Source: UBA1181 sp963619325
GTDB lineage: Bacteria; Bacteroidota; Bacteroidia; Bacteroidales; Paludibacteraceae
Length of the DNA stretch: 64,000 nucleotides
NCBI GenBank assembly: GCA_963619325.1
Contig: CAVEVQ010000008.1
Span: 6,466 to 70,465 of the forward strand
Reading direction: 5' to 3'
The position numbers and the translations under genes were made by a program. A model generated the notes under the pieces. It saw nothing but the letters and a program-made list of their open reading frames with translations. It did no database searches and was not told the origin of the DNA. Of this stretch, positions 34,011-42,123 are shown one piece after another. The stretch's first letter is position 1. The number at the start of each line of letters is the position of its first letter.

Positions 34011-36170
34011 TCAATACACGATGAATTCCTCCATACCATTCTGGTTCATATTTCCATAAAGGTAATTATTGAACAACGTAACATGTGATCCTACCGTGTT
34101 AACATACAATTCGTAATATAGTTCGCGAAGACTCATCTTCGGATTCCTTTTCATACAATCCTGGAAATTCATTGTAAACATATTAGTTAACAAAGTCTCC
34201 ATTGTTTTATCATACTTCACTCCCGATGAAGTTTCATTTGCCCGGGCGGCCGTGAAAGCAAGCATTCCCGGATAGCCCTCAACTGCATTAAAAACTCCTC
34301 CAGAATAGCAAGCTTCAACCATGCAAAGCAACTTCCTATAACACTTCTTTTCATACATAGCCTGGAAAACCTCGCTTGCCATATCTCGTGTGAAACCACT
34401 TCCTTGCTTTGATTCCTCCCCCCACTGCAACTGGCACACATTGTTACTTCTACTTCCATGCCCACTCCAAAAGAAAAAGATATTGTCATCTTCATCTGCC
34501 TCTATCACTTTAGTCAATCGTTCACTTCGTTCTCCACACAGTATGGACTTTATATCTGTTGGATCAAGTTCCGAGACTTTATAATCAACCTGAACATTGA
34601 CATGAACATTTTCACCTCCAGACTCCAGATAGATGGTTCCAGGAAGCTTGTTTGATGAATTATATGCAATATCATCTTCTGTTATCAAAATAATATGTTC
34701 GTCATCATACCCATTCTTTTTCAAATATTGATAAATCCAAAACACATCAGCTTGAAACCGATAATACTCCCACGCTCCAGAAGGTGCCGCCACAAGGAGC
34801 GCCCATTTTTGATCCAATTTAGGATAAGTCAACGTATCCAGGTAATCCTCCCCAATCTCCTGCGCATTCTTCATTTTCATTTGCCATACCGTCATATACG
34901 AGGAGGATCGACTGTACGACTCATCATAATAGTCCACAATGATATGTCTTCCCTGAAACACCTCGAAATGATAATAGGTGCTTGACAACACATTGGTATA
35001 CACATTAGAATTGAAATCCAAACCTCCAGACGCACCTCGCAGGTTAGGGTTCTTCCCTGATGCCATCATTGACACAAAATCTCGCATACCATCTGTCGTC
35101 GGGGTATAGTTATATTCATCCCGTCCATCAACCAACTTTTTTATCGCTTCATTTAAAGAGGAAATATTTCTTTTTTGTTGGAGAAAAGACGCATAGCCCA
35201 CCATCATAGCAGCATCGTAAAAGTGCGCCTCCCCTTCTATGGGAAGCTCATCATACATCACCTCATACCTCACGTCAAAACCACTACTAGGATCCGCTCC
35301 TATTGCTATTCCTTCAATTCCATCCCTCCTATTCTCACTCAGACTGTCGAGCAGTTCCCTCGAATAGGCAATGTCAGAATATAAACGCTCTGGAATATCA
35401 TCACTGTCTAACTGCGACATTGTCTCCTCTATAATTCGTATATCAGAAACCTTATCGGGTACACAAATCAGGAACTCCGCCCCCGACTCTGCGGCTTTTC
35501 TTGCACTTTCCGCCACCCCACCACTCTCATACTCATAGACTCCCGATGATTCCAAGCCGAAATCTACATGTTTTTGCGAATACCACTCCGTAAACGTATC
35601 TCCATATTTTGATTTTTCGTTAACAAGGAGTGCCACCTTTTTTGCTCCATAAAAATAGGATAAAAAAAGTAACAATTCACACTGCTTGATATCCACTGTC
35701 GTCAATGCCCATACACACTTTGGCGATAGTGAACCGGCATATTTTCTAATAAGTTCCTGTGTAGTCGCAATAGTAAAAAAAGGCTTTTGAACCGAATTCT
35801 TACTGAATTTCTCCGCCATTGAAAGCGCATTATCGGAGTTCACCCCCCCAATGACAGCAACAACATCACTCCTTTGAGAAAGCACGTCTGACAACTCACT
35901 TATATCCTCCGTATCCTCATCATACCACTCGTATTCCAACTTTATTCCAATCTCCTGACCATAAAACGCTTCCTCTAAATCCTCAGCACATTGATTTAAG
36001 GTTCGCTTCCAATGTTTTTCCTGACCATTGCTCATCGGAAGAACTACCGCTACCTTCTTCGTTATCCACGTCGTCGCAGACACAGACTCCGTCGGGTCAT
36101 CATAATCCTCACACGACAACAAAAGAAAAAAAATAGGTACGAAAAGAAAAAATTTAATGGCTATTCTCAT
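34011..36170 (-). CDS. Lipoprotein: LivJ-like binding domain fused to a C13 (legumain-like) cysteine protease
   Basis: A 719-residue lipoprotein. The signal peptide ends in a lipobox LLLSC with Cys20, followed by EDYDD; acidic residues at this place act as surface-export signals in this phylum. Residues about 36-430 are a type 1 periplasmic binding protein of the branched-chain amino acid kind (VAVVLPMSNGQEKHWKRTLN, VAVIGGVNSDNALSMAEKFS, DAAMMVGYASFLQ). Residues about 465-719 match peptidase family C13: KWALLVAAPSGAWEYYRFQADVFW at its start, SGHGS with catalytic His571, VEACYSGG with catalytic Cys621, then FTAARANETS. Asparaginyl specificity is usual for C13 but unproven here. No permease or ATPase is adjacent. 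It overlaps the upstream lipoprotein gene by 17 bases. Confidence 0.87.
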   Translation of the reverse strand: MRIAIKFFLFVPIFFLLLSCEDYDDPTESVSATTWITKKVAVVLPMSNGQEKHWKRTLNQCAEDLEEAFYGQEIGIKLEYEWYDEDTEDISELSDVLSQRSDVVAVIGGVNSDNALSMAEKFSKNSVQKPFFTIATTQELIRKYAGSLSPKCVWALTTVDIKQCELLLFLSYFYGAKKVALLVNEKSKYGDTFTEWYSQKHVDFGLESSGVYEYESGGVAESARKAAESGAEFLICVPDKVSDIRIIEETMSQLDSDDIPERLYSDIAYSRELLDSLSENRRDGIEGIAIGADPSSGFDVRYEVMYDELPIEGEAHFYDAAMMVGYASFLQQKRNISSLNEAIKKLVDGRDEYNYTPTTDGMRDFVSMMASGKNPNLRGASGGLDFNSNVYTNVLSSTYYHFEVFQGRHIIVDYYDESYSRSSSYMTVWQMKMKNAQEIGEDYLDTLTYPKLDQKWALLVAAPSGAWEYYRFQADVFWIYQYLKKNGYDDEHIILITEDDIAYNSSNKLPGTIYLESGGENVHVNVQVDYKVSELDPTDIKSILCGERSERLTKVIEADEDDNIFFFWSGHGSRSNNVCQLQWGEESKQGSGFTRDMASEVFQAMYEKKCYRKLLCMVEACYSGGVFNAVEGYPGMLAFTAARANETSSGVKYDKTMETLLTNMFTMNFQDCMKRNPKMSLRELYYELYVNTVGSHVTLFNNYLYGNMNQNGMEEFIVY

Positions 36171-37194
36171 ATTCCTCTTCTTTTTCCATAGCTATTGACT
36201 CTATCCCATCAATAACATCATTGGCATTTAGATCCGACTTCCAATAGGTGTAACCACTACGCATATCAAACGTGGCACTCTTTGTCAATGTCCCTTCTGC
36301 CGCCCATTCCTTTAAATAGCTAACCAAGACCACATCCACGCTTTTTATAATATTTCCAATCAACATCTCACAATAATCACTTTGATCAACGTCAATTCCA
36401 ACAGTCACACACGCCACCGGGTATTCCCGGAGATACCGATAGACACCAGCAACAGACCCCCCAACGACAGGAAAAACGAAATTACAAATTTTCGTCCATT
36501 CATACATCAAAACATAAACAGAATCCTCCATGTAATAACCATCAAACGAATCTGACAAACTCATTTCTCCATAAATAAACGAATCTGAGTTATTGTAATC
36601 AAAATATCCGTTCCTGAAACCATCCACATAACAATCCGTAACAGTGTCTGTAGAACAACCTTTAATCACAACTGGAGTGAACCCGTACTGTCCTATCATT
36701 GCTCCTACAATATACGAAACCCCATACATGCAAAATTTGAACGTGGAAACACCATCTATGTCAACCTCATCACTCTCAAACAAAAGTATGTTCTTCTTCT
36801 TTGTTTCTAAGGGAGAATCTTCAAACTCTCCGACTACTAAATCCTTATACGAAGACCCAGCCAACACAAGCAACTGTTGATTATTAGATAAAGTGTCATT
36901 TTTCCACGCCTTTACTATCTTTTCTGCTGCTTCCCTTGAGGAAGGGTTATAATAGTTCACCTTCACATTTGACGGCTTTTCTTTTATATACTTCAGCAGG
37001 CCCTTATATATCATGTCATTGTAGCTATCATCCCCCAAAGCATCATGTTCGAAAACAACAACAACCTCTTTGGTTTCTGAGACCACACCCGCTTCTTCTT
37101 CAGAAGTATCCTTGCACGACGCCAAAGAGAACAATCCTAAAAGAAATGTCAATATCTCAACTAAACATCGTACCTTTCTCGCCATATTCCGCAC
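36154..37194 (-). CDS. BMP-like substrate-binding lipoprotein
   Basis: A 346-residue lipoprotein. The signal peptide ends FSLASC; the lipidated Cys is followed by KDTSEEE, again an acidic surface-export-like stretch. The mature part resembles the BMP/PnrA (Med) family of nucleoside-binding lipoproteins: VVVVFEHDALGDDSYNDMIYKGLLKY at the start, FCMYGVSYIVGAMIG near residue 155, VFPVVGGSVAGVYRYL near 240, and VLVSYLKEWAAEGT near 300. Similarity is moderate and ligand residues cannot be assigned. It is the first gene of a two-gene unit; its end overlaps the fusion protease gene by 17 bases. The start could be the ATG at 37185. Confidence 0.78.
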   Translation of the reverse strand: MRNMARKVRCLVEILTFLLGLFSLASCKDTSEEEAGVVSETKEVVVVFEHDALGDDSYNDMIYKGLLKYIKEKPSNVKVNYYNPSSREAAEKIVKAWKNDTLSNNQQLLVLAGSSYKDLVVGEFEDSPLETKKKNILLFESDEVDIDGVSTFKFCMYGVSYIVGAMIGQYGFTPVVIKGCSTDTVTDCYVDGFRNGYFDYNNSDSFIYGEMSLSDSFDGYYMEDSVYVLMYEWTKICNFVFPVVGGSVAGVYRYLREYPVACVTVGIDVDQSDYCEMLIGNIIKSVDVVLVSYLKEWAAEGTLTKSATFDMRSGYTYWKSDLNANDVIDGIESIAMEKEEEYENSH

Positions 37195-37284
37195 AAATTA
37201 ATACCATAACACAAATATAGAGTAAAACGATATAAAGTAGAACGCCACACACCCTAATTCTATATTCATTTCATTTTAAGGTGC

Positions 37285-37773
37285 TTATCCTCTGATATAA
37301 TCTACGAAATCATAATCGAAATCATTTTTCTCATCTGCGGTCATCTTCTCCGTCGCAATAGTTTTCCACTCCGCAGAATCCAACTCTGGGAATGTTGTAT
37401 CTCCTTCTACTACCGTATGCACACGGGTCATACAAACTTTGTCGGTTAGCGGCAAAAAGGACCTATACACTTTCCCTCCTCCAATAACATAGACCTCCTC
37501 TTCATCAACAATACTATCTTGAAAAGCCTCTATTGTGGGAAATACTTCTACATTATCAAAATCTTCCTTCTTCATAGTCGAGGACAAAACAACATTACGA
37601 CGGTTGGGCAATGCTTTTCCTATTGAAAGAAACGTATTTCGACCCATAACGACCGTATGCCCCGTTGTCAACGCTTTAAATCGCTTCATATCACCATTCA
37701 AATGCCACAACAACTGATTATCCTTGCCAATCACGCCATTATCCGAGACTGCCACTATTATCGTATATCTCAT
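37285..37773 (-). CDS. folA: Dihydrofolate reductase
   Basis: A 162-residue DHFR making tetrahydrofolate from dihydrofolate with NADPH. It opens TIIVAVSDNGVIGKDNQLLWHLNGDMKRFK, holding the nicotinamide loop and the active-site acidic residue in LNGDMKRFK. VVMGRNTFLSIGKALPNRRNVVLS (near residue 40) is the NADPH-binding strand, and VYVIGGGKVYRSFLP (near 95) is the second cofactor loop. Length is normal. thyA is not adjacent, as it often is. The gene lies 22 bases below the argG terminator hairpin and appears to be transcribed separately. Confidence 0.95.
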   Translation of the reverse strand: MRYTIIVAVSDNGVIGKDNQLLWHLNGDMKRFKALTTGHTVVMGRNTFLSIGKALPNRRNVVLSSTMKKEDFDNVEVFPTIEAFQDSIVDEEEVYVIGGGKVYRSFLPLTDKVCMTRVHTVVEGDTTFPELDSAEWKTIATEKMTADEKNDFDYDFVDYIRG

Positions 37774-37791
37774 CTTCCTTCTTTTTTTTCT

Positions 37792-37826
37792 AACAAAAGA
37801 GGACGCACCCTCGAGTACGTCCTCTT
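37792..37826 (-). terminator. Terminator of the argR-GNAT-argG unit
   Basis: On the minus strand AAGAGGACG pairs with CGTCCTCTT around a 12-base loop, followed by TTTG and further T. It lies 34 bases after the argG stop. Confidence 0.82.
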
Positions 37827-37859
37827 CTATATATTCCTTTTTTAATAAAAATTCACAGA

Positions 37860-39068
37860 CTAAATTTTCTCACTCTCTTCTGGGTGATTTGCGTAGTAAA
37901 CGCGAAGAGGTGTAGAAAGAACCTTGATGAAGCCCTTCGCATCGTCCGAAGTCCATCCTTTATTAATCTCTCCATACTCGCCAAACTTAGACTTAACCAA
38001 GTCGTCAGGAGAATCAACGCCTACCGTTGAGAATGAAAGCGGACGAAGCTCTAATGAAACTTCACCGTTCACGTTGCGCTGTGAGCTTTCAAGCATTGCC
38101 TCAATATCACGCATAACAGGCTCTAAATACTGAGACTCGTGCAAGAACATTCCATACCAGTTAGCAACCTGATCTTTCCAATACTGCTGCCACTTAGAAA
38201 GAGTGAACTTCTCCAAGAACTTATGCGCGCCAATAATCAACATTGGAGCAGCGGCCTCAAAGCCAACGCGACCCTTGATACCAATGATCGTGTCACCAAC
38301 GTGCATATCACGTCCGATTCCGTATGCCGCACCAATCTTCTCAATGGCTTGAATACACTCTATTTTGTCTGCGTATTCTTTACCGTTAACAGAGCAAACC
38401 TCACCATTCTTGAATCCAATCTTAAGGATTTCGCTACCGTTCTTGGTTACTTGCTTCAAATAGGCAGACTCTGGCAAACCTTGTTTTGAATCCAAAATCT
38501 CACCACCGCAGATAGACGTTCCCCAAATACCTACATTGTAAGAATACTTCAACTTAGCGAAATCCGCAGAAAATCCATGCTCATTTAAATAGTCGATCTC
38601 ATATTGACGAGTAAGCGTCATATCGCGAGTCAACGTGATGATCTCAACGCCAGGAGCCATCACCAGGAAAGTCATATCAAAACGCACTTGGTCGTTTCCC
38701 GCCCCCGTTGATCCATGGGCGATAGCGTCTGCACCAATTTCCTTAGCATAGCGAGCGATAGCCATACCCTGGAAAATTCGCTCTGATGATACAGAAATAG
38801 GATACGTTCCGTTACGAAGCACATTTCCGTAGACCATGTACTTCAAGCTCTTCTCGTAGTACTCCTTAGTTACATCAAGCGTCACATATTTCACCGCCCC
38901 CAATTTGTAGGCGTTTTCCTCATTTGTCTTCAATTGCTCCTCGCTGAACCCACCTGTGTTAGCGCACGCTGCATAGACATCATAACCTTTCTCTTTCGCA
39001 AGATACATCACAGTGAACGAAGTGTCCAAACCTCCACTGAATGCGACAACCACTTTTTTATTAGCCAT
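37860..39068 (-). CDS. argG: Argininosuccinate synthase
   Basis: A 402-residue ATP-pyrophosphatase joining citrulline and aspartate in arginine synthesis. The ATP-binding loop VVVAFSGGLDTSFTVMYLAKEKG is at the N-terminus. The later blocks HGSTGAGNDQVRFDMTF near residue 117 and YAKEIGADAIA are also present. It belongs to the short, diverged type found in Bacteroidetes. It is the last gene of a three-gene unit after argR and the GNAT gene, 25 bases behind the latter. In related genomes argC and argD usually follow; here the unit ends in a terminator and folA follows, so the remaining arg genes must lie elsewhere. Confidence 0.95.
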   Translation of the reverse strand: MANKKVVVAFSGGLDTSFTVMYLAKEKGYDVYAACANTGGFSEEQLKTNEENAYKLGAVKYVTLDVTKEYYEKSLKYMVYGNVLRNGTYPISVSSERIFQGMAIARYAKEIGADAIAHGSTGAGNDQVRFDMTFLVMAPGVEIITLTRDMTLTRQYEIDYLNEHGFSADFAKLKYSYNVGIWGTSICGGEILDSKQGLPESAYLKQVTKNGSEILKIGFKNGEVCSVNGKEYADKIECIQAIEKIGAAYGIGRDMHVGDTIIGIKGRVGFEAAAPMLIIGAHKFLEKFTLSKWQQYWKDQVANWYGMFLHESQYLEPVMRDIEAMLESSQRNVNGEVSLELRPLSFSTVGVDSPDDLVKSKFGEYGEINKGWTSDDAKGFIKVLSTPLRVYYANHPEESEKI

Positions 39069-39093
39069 CTTTGTTATTGTTATAATTAATTCG

Positions 39094-39729
39094 TTATTTC
39101 TTATCTATTTTTTCTAAGTCCAAGCCTCTTTTGACGATATCCAGCACCTTCGTGTCTTTTGACATCTCACGCTCAGCCATCTCAACACAAAGCGGGTCAT
39201 GCGGATCGAAAAGCATACCCGTGCAAATACAATAACGTCTACCTGTACGTTGCAACACATCGTAGTTAATGCATCCTTTGCATCCCTTCCAGAACGACTC
39301 GTCTTCTGTCAAGTCGGCAAAAGTGACGGGCAAATAACCCAACCGAGTATTCAATTTCATCACCGCAGCACCAGAAGTCAAACTGAAAATCTTCGCCTCC
39401 GGCCATCTCATTCGCGCCAATGTGAACGTAACATGCTTAATACGTCGTGCCAACCCACGACCTCTATATTTTTCAGGAACAATCAAACCCGATGTGGTAA
39501 CATATTTTTTATTTTCCCACGTCTCTATATAACTGAATCCCGCGAAATCATCGCCACATAAAGCAATAACAGCTTTTCCCTCTCTCATTTTCTGCTTCAC
39601 GTATTCTGGGTCTCTCTTTGCGATACCAGTACCGCGAACCTTGGCAGCCGACGCTATCGTCTCTAAGATAGTGTCTACATATGGAATATGTCGCTCATCT
39701 GCAACATATATCTCAATCTCTTGATCCAT
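39094..39729 (-). CDS. GNAT acetyltransferase in the arginine operon
   Basis: A 211-residue GNAT-fold acyltransferase between argR and argG. The acyl-CoA-binding motif A is VPEKYRGRGLARRIK near residue 83 (R/Q-x-x-G-x-G/A pattern). The C-terminal 60 residues are rich in cysteine (GCKGCINYD, RRYCICTGMLFDP), which is unusual for a GNAT. Bacteroides are known to make arginine through N-succinyl rather than N-acetyl intermediates, and a GNAT at this place is a good candidate for the enzyme that acylates glutamate. The acyl donor is an inference from position only. Confidence 0.82.
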   Translation of the reverse strand: MDQEIEIYVADERHIPYVDTILETIASAAKVRGTGIAKRDPEYVKQKMREGKAVIALCGDDFAGFSYIETWENKKYVTTSGLIVPEKYRGRGLARRIKHVTFTLARMRWPEAKIFSLTSGAAVMKLNTRLGYLPVTFADLTEDESFWKGCKGCINYDVLQRTGRRYCICTGMLFDPHDPLCVEMAEREMSKDTKVLDIVKRGLDLEKIDKK

Positions 39730-39779
39730 AGTTATTTATGACAAATTAGCACGAACAAATAAGTGTTTATAATTTTATT

Positions 39780-40340
39780 TCACATTTCCACATCAAACAA
39801 AGAAGGAATGATTCTCCTTAACGCAGATTTCACCTCGTTCTGCGTCACATCCTCTTTTTTAACCGCAATGATTGTGTCATCTCCTGCCACCGTACCAAGG
39901 ATAAAATTCCTTCCGTTCTCGTCCAACTCAGACGCCAGACTACTGGCATATCCAGGGCGAGTGTGAATGACAATGATGTTCCCAGAGAAATCCACTTTCG
40001 TAGCGATACGCTTTATATTATCCTCCATCTGCTGCTTCATCATCAACTGAGTGTAACTCGTTGGCTGCTGCAAATTTCTCACCTCTTGTGATGGAGGCTC
40101 ATCTAAATTGATGATCGGACGATACTCCATTCCATATCCTACAGGGAAACGATAGGTATACTCGCCATCGGCGCCTACCGTCTTCACCACCTTCATCCGC
40201 TTCAAATAACGAGACAAGGTTGCCTGCGTGATGTTGACACCCCGGTCCGCCATCATCTTCGTCAACTGCTCCTGACTACTTGCCGACGACGTCTCTAATA
40301 TTTCACGCAATATCGCTAATCTTTCCTTTCTACTTTTCAC
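39780..40340 (-). CDS. argR: Arginine repressor ArgR
   Basis: A 186-residue ArgR/AhrC. The N-terminal winged helix (about residues 2-75: RLAILREILETSSASSQEQL, NITQATLSRYLKRMKV) binds DNA. The C-terminal domain (about 115-186: NIIVIHTRPGYASSLASELDE, ILGTVAGDDTIIAV) binds arginine and forms the hexamer. It is some 30 residues longer than typical; the extra length is a linker between the domains (about 75-115). A likely ARG box lies just upstream at 40363-40384, so the gene probably represses its own operon. Confidence 0.93.
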   Translation of the reverse strand: MKSRKERLAILREILETSSASSQEQLTKMMADRGVNITQATLSRYLKRMKVVKTVGADGEYTYRFPVGYGMEYRPIINLDEPPSQEVRNLQQPTSYTQLMMKQQMEDNIKRIATKVDFSGNIIVIHTRPGYASSLASELDENGRNFILGTVAGDDTIIAVKKEDVTQNEVKSALRRIIPSLFDVEM

Positions 40341-40362
40341 GTCTCTTTCTCTGTTTTAATAG

Positions 40363-40384
40363 TTATCGGAATAATTATCCATAA
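40363..40384 (-). promoter_or_regulatory. ARG box operator
   Basis: The near-palindrome TTATCGGAATAATTATCCAT (continuing AA) closely resembles the ArgR operator consensus built on GAAT-AATT-ATTC. It lies between the argR start and the -7 box at 40391-40398, covering the predicted start of transcription. Confidence 0.8.
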
Positions 40385-40390
40385 CAAGCG

Positions 40391-40398
40391 CAAATCTA
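40391..40398 (-). promoter_or_regulatory. -7 box of the argR operon
   Basis: Minus-strand TAGATTTG matches TAnnTTTG. Transcription would begin near 40384, at the edge of the ARG box. TTTG lies upstream at only 12 bases spacing. Confidence 0.6.
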
Positions 40399-40505
40399 TG
40401 TATATTTTTTCAAATAGACGCACTACTCAAAAAAATTTATCATAATCAAACCTATTATTTCCTCTTTAGATGTCTTGTTGAAATTTTATTCCGCTTTTAT
40501 GCACG

Positions 40506-40763
40506 CTACGGTACGGGATCGTAACCACTTCCACCCCACGGATGACAACGCATAATTCTCTTGAAAGCCAACCACCCCCCTCTTAGCACTCCGTATTTCC
40601 GAATAGCAACCATAGCGTACTCGGAACAAGTCGGCGTATAGCGGCAACTCGGCGGCAAAATAGGTGATATGCACATTTTGTAAAACTTGATGGGGAGCAA
40701 GAAAATCTCCACCATCATCTTGCAGAACCATGTCCAAACAACTCTCAACATCTCAGAACTCAA
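40506..40763 (-). CDS. yidD: Membrane protein insertion efficiency factor YidD
   Basis: An 85-residue protein of the YidD family, which assists YidC in placing proteins in the inner membrane. The family core is plain: YKMCISPILPPSCRYTPTCSEYA followed by RGGWLAFKRIMRCHPWGGSGYDPVP at the end, with the conserved cysteines. The N-terminal amphipathic helix is present. Its ATG overlaps the rnpA stop by four bases (ATGA), the standard arrangement of this pair. I see no clear terminator after it. Confidence 0.96.
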   Translation of the reverse strand: MSSEMLRVVWTWFCKMMVEIFLLPIKFYKMCISPILPPSCRYTPTCSEYAMVAIRKYGVLRGGWLAFKRIMRCHPWGGSGYDPVP

Positions 40764-41209
40764 CAGATTTCGTCCTCCTCCTCTTTTGTTTTAACGGAAG
40801 AAAGAAACTTAAATTCTCTTCGTTCTACTTTTTTTTTCACTTTATCAAGCACTAACACCATCTTCTTCTCTAAGAAAGGCGTCGACTCTAATTTATCGCC
40901 CACAAAGTGAATAGCAAGATACAGATGCAAGCCCTGCGTCTTTAGATATTCTCTCAAAACATGCTTGTTTAAACGATAGACCTCTCGAATCTGTCGTCTT
41001 CCACGATTCCGGTCCACCGCATGTTTAAACCTTTTTTTGGGAACATTTACCAAGACACGCAAGAACTCCCTTTCCTTCTCCCTCGCCAAACAAACAACAA
41101 TTTTATAGGGAAAACAAAACAGATACTCGCCTTCTCGGTACACCTTCTCTATCTCTGTTTCCCCACATAAACGTTCCTTTTTCGGGAAAGTATTTTTATA
41201 CGCTTGCAT
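40760..41209 (-). CDS. rnpA: Ribonuclease P protein component
   Basis: A 149-residue basic protein that partners the RNase P RNA in trimming tRNA 5' ends. It has the family opening FPKKERLCGETEIEKVYREGE, the RNA-binding RNR motif in KKRFKHAVDRNRGRRQIREVYR near residue 75, and the C-terminal helix with KVKKKVERR. It is longer than many at the C-terminus, with an acidic tail (EEEDEIC). It overlaps yidD by four bases. rpmH and dnaA are not nearby, so this is not the origin cluster. Confidence 0.94.
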   Translation of the reverse strand: MQAYKNTFPKKERLCGETEIEKVYREGEYLFCFPYKIVVCLAREKEREFLRVLVNVPKKRFKHAVDRNRGRRQIREVYRLNKHVLREYLKTQGLHLYLAIHFVGDKLESTPFLEKKMVLVLDKVKKKVERREFKFLSSVKTKEEEDEIC

Positions 41210-41250
41210 TTTGTCTCAGTAAATACTTTGTCTTGCTTCCTAAATTATAC

Positions 41251-41294
41251 CAAAATGGAGAGTAAACCAATAAGCACCATGATTCACTCTCCAT
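41251..41294 (-). terminator. Terminator of the greA-hemD unit
   Basis: ATGGAGAGT (41255-41263) pairs with ACTCTCCAT (41286-41294), followed on the minus strand by TTTTGG. It lies 20 bases after the hemD stop. Confidence 0.82.
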
Positions 41295-41313
41295 CCTTAT
41301 ATCTCTCGTCGTC

Positions 41314-42099
41314 TTACTTCTTCTTAGCCTGATTCTTCAAGAACAAATCAAGTGCGGCCGGCATAGACGGAGCCTCAGGTGTTGGCGCCTGCACATCAAC
41401 TCTCAGACCCGCCTCTTGTGCCACCTTCATTGTTGTAGACCCCATGCACCCGATACTTATGTCGCCCTGTTCAAAATCAGGGAAATTCTTGAACAGAGAA
41501 CTGATTCCCGTCGGACTGAAGAAAACGAACATATCGTAGTTGAAATCTGGTTCCTGCGTAAAATCCGTACACACTGTCTTATACATCACCGCCTTAGTAT
41601 AGTCGGCATTGGCATGCTCCATCATTGTGATTATGTCTGCCTTGCCATCTACCGACGCCACAGAATTCACGTCATGAACGTCAGACACCGCCACGAGGAA
41701 CTTCTCGTCCAAGTGCTTGTTTACGCTGACCATCAGATCTTCAATCTTTCCCGTTGTACTGAAAAAGACCTTTCTCTTTCTATATTGAATATAAGTCTGC
41801 AAATAGTTGGCCACCAACTGCGAAACACAGAAATACTTCATCGTCTCCGGAATGGTGACGCGCAGTTCCTTGCAAAGTCTGAAAAAATGGTCGACAGCCG
41901 TTCTCGCTGTAAAAACCACCGCAGTATAGTCCAATATATTGACTTTCTGCTGACGAAACTCCTTTGCTAAAACCGGCTCAACCCTTATAAATGGCTTAAA
42001 ATCAATCTTCACTCCATACTTTTCCTCTAAATCAAAATATGGAGATTTCTCCGCTGTAGGTCTTGGCTGTGATACCAAAATCCGTTTTATCTTCACCAT
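41314..42099 (-). CDS. hemD: Uroporphyrinogen-III synthase family protein
   Basis: A 261-residue HemD-like protein, which would close and invert the tetrapyrrole ring to uroporphyrinogen III. It has the two-lobed pattern: ILVSQPRPTAEKSPYFDLEEK at the start, VVFTARTAVDHFF near residue 85, and FFSPTGISSLFKNFPDFE near 195 followed by IGCMGSTTMKVAQEAGLRV. The pair of a DUF4271 protein and this HemD-like protein is regular in Bacteroidetes. No other hem genes are here, and members beside DUF4271 are often annotated as HemD on similarity alone. Confidence 0.88.
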   Translation of the reverse strand: MVKIKRILVSQPRPTAEKSPYFDLEEKYGVKIDFKPFIRVEPVLAKEFRQQKVNILDYTAVVFTARTAVDHFFRLCKELRVTIPETMKYFCVSQLVANYLQTYIQYRKRKVFFSTTGKIEDLMVSVNKHLDEKFLVAVSDVHDVNSVASVDGKADIITMMEHANADYTKAVMYKTVCTDFTQEPDFNYDMFVFFSPTGISSLFKNFPDFEQGDISIGCMGSTTMKVAQEAGLRVDVQAPTPEAPSMPAALDLFLKNQAKKK

Positions 42100-42123
42100 T
42101 ATAACTGCTTATATTTTAATATT

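Noticed and set aside
40486..40737. An 83-codon minus-strand frame overlapping yidD.
   Set aside because: The other frame encodes a full YidD with its conserved cysteines and is coupled to rnpA.
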